DNA of 64,000 nucleotides, from positions 1-64,000 of the forward strand of contig JBKHJN010000008.1 in assembly GCA_046538075.1 (NCBI GenBank), written 5' to 3'. A program made the position numbers and the translations under genes. Shown one piece after another: positions 17,991 to 26,508 of this stretch. The DNA is from Desulfobacca_B sp046538075. Lineage in GTDB: Bacteria > Desulfobacterota > Desulfobaccia > Desulfobaccales > Desulfobaccaceae. Each line of letters begins with the position of its first letter. The stretch's first letter is position 1. The notes under the pieces were generated by a model that was not told where the DNA came from, searched no databases, and worked only from the letters and a program-made list of their open reading frames with translations.

Positions 17991-19676
17991 ATGGAAAAAC
18001 GGCTGATAATTGCTGTTACTCTCAGTGTGCTAATATTTTTGCTGTTTGGCTATCTGCAGGAGAAATATGTCCCGAAGCCGCTGCCGGAGGAGACTAAGCC
18101 GCTGGCCTCGGCTCCCGCTCCGGCTCCCCCCCCGGAAGTCAAGCCCCCGGCCCCGATAGTTGCACCGGAGGCGCCGGCTGAGGTTAAACCACCCCGGGAT
18201 ATCGTGGTGGACACCCCCTTATACCAAGCGGTCTTCACCGAACAGGGGGCCCGGCTGGAGAGTCTTAAGCTGAAAAAATACCTGGAAAAACTGCCTATTA
18301 CTACCATTGCCGGACTCGACCTGTGGTGGTTCAATTTTGAGATTCAAAAATACCGCTCCAGCAGCCAACCGCCGGCACCCAAGGAGTTGATCGAGATCCA
18401 TGACCCGGCGCTATTGCCCCTGTCGGTTACTTGGGAAAACACCACCTCTGGCTCAGGGGCTGAGGCTCCTTTTACCGCCAGCCAGGAAAGCCTGAGGCTA
18501 GACCCTAAGGCCAAGGACAGCCTGAGTTTTACCCAGGTCCGCCCTGATGGAGTGGTATTGATCAAAACCCTGACGTTCAGGGGCGATAGTTATCAGATCG
18601 ATCTGGACGTGACCGTGCACAACCAGGGCCAGCAACCCTCGGCCGGCAATTTGAATCTATCCCTTACTTCCAGTTATGCCGAACAACAGGCCGGCCGATA
18701 TGGATTTCTGGGATTTGTCGGCTTTATCAATCAGAGTCGGCAGGAAGTCAAAAGCAGCAAGCTGGAGGAGCTCAAAACCTTTACCGGCCAGATCGATTGG
18801 GCCAGTTTAGAAGACGGCTATTTTATGAAGGCCATGGTGCCCCGCGGCCAGAACCAATCGGTCCTGACCTTAGAGGAACCGTCTTCAAAGGTTATGACCG
18901 CCACTCTGAAGACCAGTCTGGAGGCTATTGCGCCCGGCCAACAGAAAACTGTCCCCTTTGCCTTATATTTTGGCCCCAAGGAGTTGAGCACCTTAAAATC
19001 CCTGGACCTGGGACTGGAGCCTGCCGTAAATTTTGGCTGGTTCAATTTCCTGGCCATGCCGCTGTTATATGTGCTTAACTTCTTCTACCGCTACCTGCAT
19101 AATTATGGGGTGGCAATCATTATTTTGACGGCCCTGATCCGGATCTTATTTATCTATCCCAATCACAAGAGCTACAAATCCATGCAGGCGATGCAAAAAC
19201 TGCAGCCCAAGATTGCCAAGCTGCGAGAGAAATATAAAGACGACCGGGAGACCATGAACAAAGAATTAATGGCCCTGTATCGGACCTACAAGGTCAACCC
19301 GGCCAGCGGTTGCCTGCCGATGCTGTTACAGCTGCCAGTATTTATCGCCCTTTATAATCTTTTGGGGTATGCCATTGAAATGCGCCACGCGCCGTTTATC
19401 CCCACTCTGCCTTTTACTGAGATTGTCTGGCTGGCAGATTTATCGGCCCGGGATCCCCTGCTCATCACCCCCCTGGTGATGGGTGCCACCATGTTCCTCC
19501 AGCAAAAGATGTCGCCCGCCCCAGGGGATCCGACCCAGGCTAAATTGATGTTAATGATGCCGGTGATTTTTACGGTAATGTTTTTAAATTTCTCTTCGGG
19601 GCTGGTATTGTATTGGCTGGCTAACAACGTTCTATCCATTGTCCAGCAACATTTTACTAACAAGTACCTTTCGTAA
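17991..19676 (+). CDS. yidC: membrane protein insertase YidC
   Basis: Inserts and folds inner-membrane proteins alone or with SecYEG. The 561-residue protein has the Gram-negative form: N-terminal helix (about 5-22), a Pro/Ala-rich linker (about 30-65), a large periplasmic beta domain (about 70-340), and a C-terminal five-helix core beginning at FNFLAMPLLYVLNFFYRYLHNYG, including the cytoplasmic loop MQKLQPKIAKLREKYKDD and PMLLQLPVFIALYNLL. GGAGAATTAA precedes the ATG. Operon with yidD and jag. Confidence 0.96.
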   Translation: MEKRLIIAVTLSVLIFLLFGYLQEKYVPKPLPEETKPLASAPAPAPPPEVKPPAPIVAPEAPAEVKPPRDIVVDTPLYQAVFTEQGARLESLKLKKYLEKLPITTIAGLDLWWFNFEIQKYRSSSQPPAPKELIEIHDPALLPLSVTWENTTSGSGAEAPFTASQESLRLDPKAKDSLSFTQVRPDGVVLIKTLTFRGDSYQIDLDVTVHNQGQQPSAGNLNLSLTSSYAEQQAGRYGFLGFVGFINQSRQEVKSSKLEELKTFTGQIDWASLEDGYFMKAMVPRGQNQSVLTLEEPSSKVMTATLKTSLEAIAPGQQKTVPFALYFGPKELSTLKSLDLGLEPAVNFGWFNFLAMPLLYVLNFFYRYLHNYGVAIIILTALIRILFIYPNHKSYKSMQAMQKLQPKIAKLREKYKDDRETMNKELMALYRTYKVNPASGCLPMLLQLPVFIALYNLLGYAIEMRHAPFIPTLPFTEIVWLADLSARDPLLITPLVMGATMFLQQKMSPAPGDPTQAKLMLMMPVIFTVMFLNFSSGLVLYWLANNVLSIVQQHFTNKYLS

Positions 19677-19696
19677 GGCTTGGTGGAGGTCTCTTA

Positions 19697-20365
19697 ATGA
19701 ATTTTTTGGAATTTGAAGGGAAAACTGCCGAGGAAGCCATCGACCATGCCTGTGGGCACTTTCAGGTCCCACAAGAACAATTGGAAATTGAGATCATTTC
19801 CCTCGGCTCTTCTGGAATTTTTGGTCTGATCGGCGGCAGAAAAGTCAAGATCCGCGCGGCTCTCAAACCCGAAGAAGAAAAATCCTTGTTGCCCCAGGCC
19901 CTGGAAATCCTGGACCAACTCCTGCAAAAAATGAACGAATCTTGTAAAGTCAACGGCATCCAAGAGGACGATCAGATCAAGCTCTACATCGAAGGCGAAG
20001 ATCCCGGTCTGCTGATCGGCAAACAGGGCCAGACCCTGGAGGCCATTCAATATCTGGTTACCAAGATTTTGGCCAAACAGACTAAAAAGAAACCGCGGGT
20101 GGTCATCGATATTGAATCCTACCGGGAACGCCACCGACAGGCCCTGATTGATATGGCGCTGAAGTACGGGGACAAGGTCAAACGGGTCGGCAAACCCTTG
20201 ACCTTAAGCCCGATGAATGCCCACGATCGCCGGATCATCCATCTTACCCTGCAACCCGATAAAGAGTTGAAGACCAAAAGCCGCGGGGAAGGCTTGTACA
20301 AAAAGATCATTATCTATCCAGCGAAAAAGAAGGGGGAGCAGGAAGCAGTTGCCGAGGCGACGTGA
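19697..20365 (+). CDS. jag: Jag/KhpB RNA-binding protein
   Basis: A 222-residue RNA-binding protein with a Jag-N domain (1-50, FEGKTAEEAIDHAC), a type II KH domain (about 85-155, GLLIGKQGQTLEAIQYL) and an R3H domain (about 160-215, with MNAHDRRIIHL). GGTGGAGGT precedes the ATG. Its stop overlaps the GTG of mnmE by four bases, implying translational coupling. Homologues affect sRNA binding and cell elongation in other bacteria. Confidence 0.93.
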   Translation: MNFLEFEGKTAEEAIDHACGHFQVPQEQLEIEIISLGSSGIFGLIGGRKVKIRAALKPEEEKSLLPQALEILDQLLQKMNESCKVNGIQEDDQIKLYIEGEDPGLLIGKQGQTLEAIQYLVTKILAKQTKKKPRVVIDIESYRERHRQALIDMALKYGDKVKRVGKPLTLSPMNAHDRRIIHLTLQPDKELKTKSRGEGLYKKIIIYPAKKKGEQEAVAEAT

Positions 20366-21762
20366 ACCGGCATCCTGAGCTCGGGATCAGCTCCCCGAAT
20401 GACACGATTGCGGCGATTTCCACGCCCCTGGGAGAAGCGGGCATCGGTATTGTGCGGTTGAGCGGCCCCCAGGCCGGCAGCATTGCTCTGAAACTGTTCC
20501 GGCCTTATCGACAAAAAACCGCTGCCCTCGAATCGCATCATCTGGTCTTAGGGCAGATCATCGATCCCCTCCAGGGCGAAGTAGTGGACGAGGTGCTGGT
20601 GTCCCTGATGTCTGCCCCCCATAGCTATACCCGGGAGGAGGTGATCGAAATCAACTGCCATTCCGGCTATGGGGTGCTGTCTCGAATTCTGCAGCTCACC
20701 CTGGAGCACGGCGCCCGGCTGGCGGCGCCGGGAGAGTTTACCCAGCGGGCCTTCCTTAACGGCCGTATTGATCTTACTCAGGCAGAGGCAGTCCTGGAGG
20801 TCATCCAGGCCCGGACCGCGGCCAGCCTGCGGCTGGCGGCCCGGCATTTAAGCGGCAGCCTGGGAGGAAAAATCCGGGAACTAAAGGACCGCTTAACCCA
20901 AGTTCGGGCCCGGGTGGAAGCCGCCCTTGATTTTCCGGAAGACACCCCGGAGCTGCCTCCCTCCCAGGTTTTGGTTGAACTGGAGCAGCTGGCGGCGCAA
21001 TTACAAGCTTTGCAGGCTTCCTATGCCCAGGGTCGGCTGTTTCGCCAGGGGCTGGAGGTGGTCATTGCCGGCCGCCCCAATGTCGGCAAATCCAGCCTGT
21101 TGAACCGTTTGCTCCAGGAAGAGCGGGTGATCGTCACCGAGATTCCCGGTACTACCCGGGATGTGATCGAGGAAACCCTGTCCATCCAGGGGTTGCCGGT
21201 GCGGCTGAGCGATACCGCCGGGCTGCGGCAGGCCCGGGACCGGGTGGAAGAACTGGGGATTCAGCGCACCCAGGAGCGGCTGGCCCGGGCTGATCTGGTC
21301 ATCTATCTGCTCGACCTCAGTCAGCCTCTGGACCCCGAAGACGAGATGCAACTGGGCGCCCTGGCCGATCGGCCGCTGCTGCTGGTTTTGAATAAATGCG
21401 ACCTGTTGCCGGTCCTGACTGCGGCAGGACTCCATAATCGCTGGACTTTTCCCATCTACACTATCTCCGCCCTGACCGGCCAGGGGCTGTCTGAATTGAC
21501 CGAGGCCATCTTCCAGACTGCTATGGGCAATGCCATGACTCTGAACGGAGAGATCGTCACCCAGGCCCGCCACCGGCAAATTTTGGGGGATTGTTCGAAG
21601 TTTCTGGAGCAGGGCCGGACTATTTTAGAGAGTGGGCAGCCTCTGGAGCTGCTGGCGTTGGACCTTCAGGAAGCGGCCGGCAAACTGGCCGAGCTCTTGG
21701 GGGAAGAGATCGGCGAGGAGGTTTTGGACCGCATCTTTGCCCAGTTCTGCCTGGGCAAATAG
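20362..21762 (+). CDS. mnmE: tRNA modification GTPase MnmE
   Basis: With MnmG it makes the 5-carboxymethylaminomethyl group on wobble uridine of tRNAs, using methylene-tetrahydrofolate and GTP. The 466-residue product has the N-terminal folate-binding domain (DTIAAISTPLGEAGIGIVRLSG), a helical domain, the inserted G domain with GRPNVGKSS (237-245) and the DTAG switch, and the C-terminal CLGK with the catalytic cysteine in place (CxGK). Start is a GTG that overlaps the jag stop. rsmG follows after seven bases. Confidence 0.96.
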   Translation: MNRHPELGISSPNDTIAAISTPLGEAGIGIVRLSGPQAGSIALKLFRPYRQKTAALESHHLVLGQIIDPLQGEVVDEVLVSLMSAPHSYTREEVIEINCHSGYGVLSRILQLTLEHGARLAAPGEFTQRAFLNGRIDLTQAEAVLEVIQARTAASLRLAARHLSGSLGGKIRELKDRLTQVRARVEAALDFPEDTPELPPSQVLVELEQLAAQLQALQASYAQGRLFRQGLEVVIAGRPNVGKSSLLNRLLQEERVIVTEIPGTTRDVIEETLSIQGLPVRLSDTAGLRQARDRVEELGIQRTQERLARADLVIYLLDLSQPLDPEDEMQLGALADRPLLLVLNKCDLLPVLTAAGLHNRWTFPIYTISALTGQGLSELTEAIFQTAMGNAMTLNGEIVTQARHRQILGDCSKFLEQGRTILESGQPLELLALDLQEAAGKLAELLGEEIGEEVLDRIFAQFCLGK

Positions 21763-21769
21763 GAATATC

Positions 21770-22450
21770 ATGAGCCAGCCCTTTGCTCCTGCCCAGGAAT
21801 CAGAACGGTTGCTGCGTTTAGGGTCCCAGGAGTTGGGGCTGGACTTGGCTCCGGAGTCTATCCAAAAATTTCTGCTATATCTGGCTGAACTCCAGAGATG
21901 GAATACCCGGATGAACCTGACCGCCCTCAACACCGCTCCTGAAATTATCCATAAACATTTTCTGGATTCCCTGGCTCTGGCCCCCTGGGTCCATGATCTC
22001 TCCAGTCTGGTGGATCTGGGCACCGGCGCCGGGTTCCCGGGCCTGCCTCTGAAACTGGCCTTCCCGGCTTTGGACCTGACCCTGGTGGAAGCCAGGGGTA
22101 AAAAAGTCGCCTTTTTGCAATATCTGATTATCATGCTGCAACTCTCCAAAGTAGAGGCCAGGCACTGTCATCTGACTCCCCAGACCGCGCAGCTCTGGGG
22201 GGCTGGCTGGCAGGGGGTGGTGTCCCGAGCCACTTTCAGCCTAAGCCGGTTTTTGGCTTTGGCCGCCCCCCTGGTACAACCCGGCGGTCGGCTGATCGCC
22301 ATGAAAGGCCCTCGACGGGACGAAGCCGAGCAGCAGGAGGCGAAGCGGCAGGGGGGCTCTTTGGGTCTGGGAAATCCGGAAATCCATCTTTATACCTTGC
22401 CTTTGACCAGAGAGCCGCGGCAGGTTATCCTGTTTACCCGGCTCAACTGA
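21770..22450 (+). CDS. rsmG: 16S rRNA (guanine-527-N7) methyltransferase
   Basis: Methylates G527 of 16S rRNA (GidB). From the ATG at 21770 it is 226 residues, with NLTAL in the N-terminal substrate region, HFLDSLAL, the SAM site VDLGTGAGFPGLPL and the later SRATFSLSRFLALAAPL block. In-frame codons upstream of 21770 are out-of-frame mnmE sequence. The cluster ends here; parA and parB, frequent followers, are not present. Confidence 0.94.
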   Translation: MSQPFAPAQESERLLRLGSQELGLDLAPESIQKFLLYLAELQRWNTRMNLTALNTAPEIIHKHFLDSLALAPWVHDLSSLVDLGTGAGFPGLPLKLAFPALDLTLVEARGKKVAFLQYLIIMLQLSKVEARHCHLTPQTAQLWGAGWQGVVSRATFSLSRFLALAAPLVQPGGRLIAMKGPRRDEAEQQEAKRQGGSLGLGNPEIHLYTLPLTREPRQVILFTRLN

Positions 22451-22485
22451 GGTGGTAGCATTTCTGATCTGATCGGATAATAATC

Positions 22486-23460
22486 ATGCTGGCTTATCTG
22501 ATTAAACGCCTGCTCCTGATGATTCCCTTATTGGTGGGGATAACCCTGGTCTCCTTTGTGGTCATCCATCTGGCCCCGGGATCCCCCACCGATGTGCAGA
22601 CCATGATGCAGCCCAAGGCCTCTTTGGAGGCCCAGAAACGGCTGCGGGAGATTTATGGTCTGGACCGGCCCTTGCACGTGCAATATTGGGATTGGCTGAA
22701 ACGTCTGGCCCGTTTCGATCTGGGGCAGTCCTTTTCCCCCGATGCCCGGCCGGTATGGGATAAGATCAGAGAGCGGATCGGCGTCACTATCTCCATCAAC
22801 CTGCTGGCCATGCTGCTCATCCTGGTGATCGCCATCCCCATCGGGGTGATTTCGGCCACTTATCCCAATTCCTGGTTCGATCAAGCCACCACCCTGTTTG
22901 TTTTTCTGGGTTTTGCCATGCCGGGTTTCTGGCTGGCCCTGCTGCTGATGATGTTCTTCGGGGTTTATCTTGATTGGCTGCCGCTTTCGGGGCTGACTTC
23001 GCATTTTTACGAGCAATTTACCCTGTGGGAAAAAATAAAGGATCTGGCCTACCATCTGACCCTGCCGGTGCTGGTGTCGGCCTTTGGCGGGCTGGCCGGG
23101 ATGTCGCGCTATATGCGGGGCAATATGCTGGAGGTCATTCGCCAGGATTATATCACCACGGCGCGGGCCAAGGGGCTGCCGGAACGCACGGTAATCTTCA
23201 AGCATGCCATGAAGAACGCCCTGATGCCAGTGATCACTATCTTAGGGCTGTCGGTGCCCGGGTTGATCGGCGGCAGCGTCATCTTTGAGTCCATTTTTGC
23301 CATTCCGGGCATGGGACAGTTATTCTATCAGGCGGTAATGTCTCGGGATTATCCCCTGGTCATGGGGGAATTGGTCATCGGCGCCCTGCTCACCCTGATA
23401 GGAAATCTGCTGGCCGATATTTCCTATGCACTGGCCGACCCGCGTTTAAGAACGGGCTGA
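22486..23460 (+). CDS. Dpp/Opp-type ABC transporter permease, DppB-like
   Basis: A 324-residue inner-membrane permease of the peptide/nickel/glutathione importer class. It starts with the typical MLAYLIKRLLLMIPLLVGITL helix, has six predicted transmembrane helices and the ATPase-contact (EAA) loop YITTARAKGLPERTVIFKH. It ends YALADPRLRTG as DppB proteins do. The partner permease starts three bases later. No periplasmic binding protein or ATPase of this class lies next to it, so the substrate cannot be named. Confidence 0.9.
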   Translation: MLAYLIKRLLLMIPLLVGITLVSFVVIHLAPGSPTDVQTMMQPKASLEAQKRLREIYGLDRPLHVQYWDWLKRLARFDLGQSFSPDARPVWDKIRERIGVTISINLLAMLLILVIAIPIGVISATYPNSWFDQATTLFVFLGFAMPGFWLALLLMMFFGVYLDWLPLSGLTSHFYEQFTLWEKIKDLAYHLTLPVLVSAFGGLAGMSRYMRGNMLEVIRQDYITTARAKGLPERTVIFKHAMKNALMPVITILGLSVPGLIGGSVIFESIFAIPGMGQLFYQAVMSRDYPLVMGELVIGALLTLIGNLLADISYALADPRLRTG

Positions 23461-23463
23461 AAC

Positions 23464-24312
23464 ATGGCCACTGGGTCTTTAAGAAGAGAATTTGGGGCCC
23501 GTTTTTGCCGCAACCGCCTGGCCTTGAGCGGTCTGATAATTGTCGTTGGATTGTTCCTGGTCTCTTTTCTGGCTCCATGGCTGGCCCCTTACGATCCCAA
23601 TTATATTGACCTGGACGCCATTCTTATGCCCCCTAGCTCCGCTCATCTGTTCGGGACCGACCCCCTGGGCCGGGATGTATTCTCCCGGGTGCTGTTCGGG
23701 GCCCAGATCTCCCTCAAAGTGGGTTTTGTCTCGGTAGGGCTGGCAACCCTGATCGGGCTTTGGATCGGTGCCCTGGCCGGATATTATGGCGGCTGGTTGG
23801 ACAATCTGCTCATGCGCTTTGTTGATCTGATGCTGTGCTTCCCCACTTTTTTCCTGATCCTGGCAGTCATCGCCATCCTCGAACCTAGTATCTGGAACAT
23901 CATGGTGATTATTGGCCTGACCAGTTGGATGGGAGTCTCGCGGCTGGTCCGGGCAGAGTTTATGTCCCTCAAAAACCGCGAGTTTGTCCAGGCGGCTCAG
24001 GCCCTGGGGGCCAAGGATGCGCGGATCATCTTTCGCCACCTGCTCCCCAATTCCCTGGCGCCGGTGATGGTCTCCGCCACGCTGGGGGTAGCTGGCGCCA
24101 TCCTGACGGAAAGCGCCCTGAGCTTTCTGGGGCTTGGAGTGCAGCCGCCAACCCCCAGTTGGGGCAATATCCTGACCGCCGGCAAGGATAATATTGAAAT
24201 TGCCTGGTGGCTGTCGGTGTTTCCCGGATTGGCCATCCTGATTACCGTAATGGGCTATAACCTCTTGGGAGAAGGTATCCGAGAAGCCATTGATCCGCGT
24301 TTAAAAGATTGA
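23464..24312 (+). CDS. Dpp/Opp-type ABC transporter permease, DppC-like
   Basis: A 282-residue partner permease. It has the N-terminal helix LALSGLIIVVGLFLVSF, the HLFGTDPLGRDVFSRVLFGA signature of DppC/OppC, the EAA loop EFVQAAQALGAKDARIIFRH and the end GEGIREAIDPRLKD. Translationally linked to the DppB-like gene (three-base gap). The binding protein and ATPases must be encoded elsewhere. The next gene has its own strong promoter, so the operon is just these two genes, possibly read through from rsmG (35-base gap). Confidence 0.9.
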   Translation: MATGSLRREFGARFCRNRLALSGLIIVVGLFLVSFLAPWLAPYDPNYIDLDAILMPPSSAHLFGTDPLGRDVFSRVLFGAQISLKVGFVSVGLATLIGLWIGALAGYYGGWLDNLLMRFVDLMLCFPTFFLILAVIAILEPSIWNIMVIIGLTSWMGVSRLVRAEFMSLKNREFVQAAQALGAKDARIIFRHLLPNSLAPVMVSATLGVAGAILTESALSFLGLGVQPPTPSWGNILTAGKDNIEIAWWLSVFPGLAILITVMGYNLLGEGIREAIDPRLKD

Positions 24313-24341
24313 AATTTAAGCGCTAGCATGGATTAAAATCA

Positions 24342-24370
24342 TTGACAACCAGGGTCTGCTGTCTTATTAT
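24342..24370 (+). promoter_or_regulatory. strong putative sigma-70 promoter
   Basis: TTGACA at 24342-24347, an exact 17-base spacer and TATTAT at 24365-24370: eleven of twelve consensus positions. It lies 64 bases before the start of the exported TPR gene. Confidence 0.65.
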
Positions 24371-24433
24371 TGGGGACGAGGGCGGCGTAACCACCTAAAT
24401 TTGTCAAGATTTGTCAAGGGAAGGAGAGAGTAT

Positions 24434-24937
24434 ATGAAAAGAATGCCGATTAAAATTACTGTTTTTATGATCGCAATTGCATTCTGTACGGGGGTCGCGG
24501 TGGCCCAGTATGCGGTATGTCCACCAGCCAAGATCGGAGGACCGGTCGAGAAGTCGTTATCAGCAGCCTTCTGTAACTATCAATCTTATATGGTAGATAA
24601 AAAAGCCGAACACCTGGAAAAGGCCAAAAAGCTTTTAGAAGGGGTCTTGAAGCAGGAACCGGATAACCCCGTCGCCTTAAACAATTTGGCCGCCATTATG
24701 GTCGCTGAAGGCAAGTTGGACAAGGCCGATACTTATCTGAAAAAAGCCCATGAAAGCCTCCAGGCCAAACCCTGTCTGGTCCGCTTAAACCGGGTGTGCG
24801 CGGTCAACAATATCTGCGTTGCGGTTGAGCCGGTAGAAATTGGCGGAGGCAATCAGGATCTGGAACCCATGGTCAAGTTTAACCTTGAAATGGTCAAGGA
24901 GATGATGGCCAGCATGAAAGAACCCAAAGGTCAGTAG
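24434..24937 (+). CDS. exported small TPR protein with C-x5-C motif (paralogue A)
   Basis: A 167-residue secreted protein. The signal peptide (about 1-24) ends AVA before QYAV. A single TPR-like unit carries the phrase DNPVALNNLAAIM (77-89), followed by Cys122-x5-Cys128 (CAVNNIC) and VAVEP. The same layout occurs in the products at 36969-37481 and 37994-38461, so this is a paralogous family. The ATG at 24434 follows AAGGAGAGAG; an in-frame TTG at 24401 lies outside a good ribosome site. The gene has a near-consensus promoter and a strong terminator, so it is a monocistronic unit, probably well expressed. Function unknown; the cysteine pair could form a periplasmic disulfide. Confidence 0.75.
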   Translation: MKRMPIKITVFMIAIAFCTGVAVAQYAVCPPAKIGGPVEKSLSAAFCNYQSYMVDKKAEHLEKAKKLLEGVLKQEPDNPVALNNLAAIMVAEGKLDKADTYLKKAHESLQAKPCLVRLNRVCAVNNICVAVEPVEIGGGNQDLEPMVKFNLEMVKEMMASMKEPKGQ

Positions 24938-24972
24938 CTTACCGCCGCCGCCCTGGCAGGCAACAAGCGAAT

Positions 24973-25001
24973 AGGCCCCTTTTTGAGGGGCCTTTTTTTT
25001 T
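24973..25001 (+). terminator. rho-independent terminator
   Basis: An 8-bp stem AGGCCCCT/AGGGGCCT with a TTTTG loop, followed by a run of nine T, 36 bases after the exported TPR gene. Confidence 0.92.
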
Positions 25002-25198
25002 CGGGTTTTTCCCCGACACTAAATAATCAAACTTTACCCCACATAATCATGTAAAAGTGACTAAAAACAGGTGACTATTTGACTTTACGACCGATAAGCT
25101 GCAGATGCGCTGATATGGATTAGGTGGCTGCATATCCTTGACTAAGCCTTTTATGAGCATTAGTTTTTAAATAGATTTTAAACCAAAGGAGGAAGATC

Positions 25199-25594
25199 AT
25201 GAAGCCAGTAGTCAGTAAGAAAATGAGGATCATGGTGCCGATGATGGTAATTTTGTTTGCTTTTACCTGCTTCGGGACCAGTGCGTTGGTGTATGGCCAG
25301 CAGTCGGTAGGCGAAACCGCCACCAAGGCCATGAAAGGTGCAGCCAAAGAACTTTTAGGTACTGAAGCTGAGGCTGAAAAAAAAGCAGCTGAACCTTCTG
25401 AAGAAAAAGCAACAGATATGAAACAACCGCAAATGGAAAAAACCTTGAAAGCCTTGGAGACAGCCAAAACTGAACTAAATAAGGCATCTGCGGATAAAGG
25501 TGGCCATCGTGCTAAGGCCCTGAATTTGATTGATCAGGCAATCAACGAGGTTAATCTAGGAATCGAATACGCCAAAACTAAAAATAAAAAATAA
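25199..25594 (+). CDS. small exported helical protein with DKGGHR motif
   Basis: A 131-residue exported protein: hydrophobic signal segment (about 9-33), a Glu/Ala/Lys-rich linker (50-75) and a C-terminal helical hairpin, MEKTLKALETAKTELNKA then DKGGHR (99-104) then ALNLIDQAINEVNLGIEYA. That helical hairpin with DKGGHR at the turn recurs, to my memory, in many small exported bacterial proteins of unknown function. Excellent ribosome site AAAGGAGGAAG before the ATG. Followed by its own terminator, so it is monocistronic. Roles such as metal binding are speculation. Confidence 0.65.
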   Translation: MKPVVSKKMRIMVPMMVILFAFTCFGTSALVYGQQSVGETATKAMKGAAKELLGTEAEAEKKAAEPSEEKATDMKQPQMEKTLKALETAKTELNKASADKGGHRAKALNLIDQAINEVNLGIEYAKTKNKK

Positions 25595-25619
25595 ATTCTT
25601 TACAGATTGCCTTAAGCCC

Positions 25620-25655
25620 AGAGCCGGTCTAGGGCAGACCGGCTCTTTGTTTGCC
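25620..25655 (+). terminator. rho-independent terminator
   Basis: An 11-bp perfect stem AGAGCCGGTCT/AGACCGGCTCT with a five-base loop, followed by a T-rich TTGTTTG stretch, 25 bases after the DKGGHR gene. Confidence 0.85.
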
Positions 25656-25815
25656 ATTTTTGTTGATCCCACCAAGGGTGTAGACCGACCTATACTTCCT
25701 GCAGCGTTTTGGCAGGCAGGCTGCCAGCATAATTGGCCTGGGGCTGATTATGAACGGGCGGGCTATCTCAGATTATGAGCAGATAGAACCGCTGGCGACA
25801 TCGGGCCCACTTCGG

Positions 25816-26499
25816 TTATTTTCCCTTAAGTTGTTTTTCCAAGAATTGAATTTTTTCCTTGATCAGGGGAGCGAACGTGGAATCGGGATGCTGGGCCAAT
25901 AACCGGCGATAGCAGGTGAGGGCTCGATCCCGATCCCCGGCCTGCTCGTAGAGCATAGCCTGGCGTTGCAACAGTTCCCCCCGGTATGGCAGTTGGGGGT
26001 CTTTTACCAGCGGATCGAGGATCTCGGCGGCCCGGTGAAATTGCTTCTGGCCTTCCCAACAATAACTCAGGCTTTCGGTGAGCAATACCCGCAGACCTGG
26101 ATGGCGCCCCTGTAAGGATTTATAAATTGCTGCCGCCTCCGCATATTTCTGCTGTTGGTAAAGCAGGTTAGCCTCAAACAGCCGGGCCTGGAACGCGGCC
26201 CCGCTGTCCGGATATTTGCTGATGACCTGTTGTAAGGCCGCCAGACTTTTATCTGCTTCTTGTGGTTGGGACAACTCCGGCCGCACCGTTTCCAATAACT
26301 CTGCGGCGCTGATGGCCCGCTGCTGGTAAACTCTATGGATAATCGCCCCTCCGGCTGCGGCCAGGATAACCAAGATAAGGCCTAGCAGCACAACTTTCAG
26401 GTTTCTTTTGAAAAACTCAATCAGCCGGGTGGAAAAACTAATAAATTTATCTTCCTCTTTGACGATTGTCCTGCGAGCCGGGTTAATTTTTCTGGCCAT
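25816..26499 (-). CDS. membrane-anchored TPR protein
   Basis: A 227-residue protein with a basic cytoplasmic N-terminus, one transmembrane helix (about 35-56, VVLLGLILVILAAAGGAII) and a periplasmic set of tetratricopeptide-like repeats (ISKYPDSGAAFQARLFEANLLY and similar). This is the YfgM/TPR_21-like arrangement, seen in partners of envelope chaperones, but the assignment to that family is tentative. Last gene of a minus-strand series, nine bases after the DHODH-like gene. Confidence 0.65.
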   Translation of the reverse strand: MARKINPARRTIVKEEDKFISFSTRLIEFFKRNLKVVLLGLILVILAAAGGAIIHRVYQQRAISAAELLETVRPELSQPQEADKSLAALQQVISKYPDSGAAFQARLFEANLLYQQQKYAEAAAIYKSLQGRHPGLRVLLTESLSYCWEGQKQFHRAAEILDPLVKDPQLPYRGELLQRQAMLYEQAGDRDRALTCYRRLLAQHPDSTFAPLIKEKIQFLEKQLKGK

Positions 26500-26508
26500 T
26501 TTTTATCC

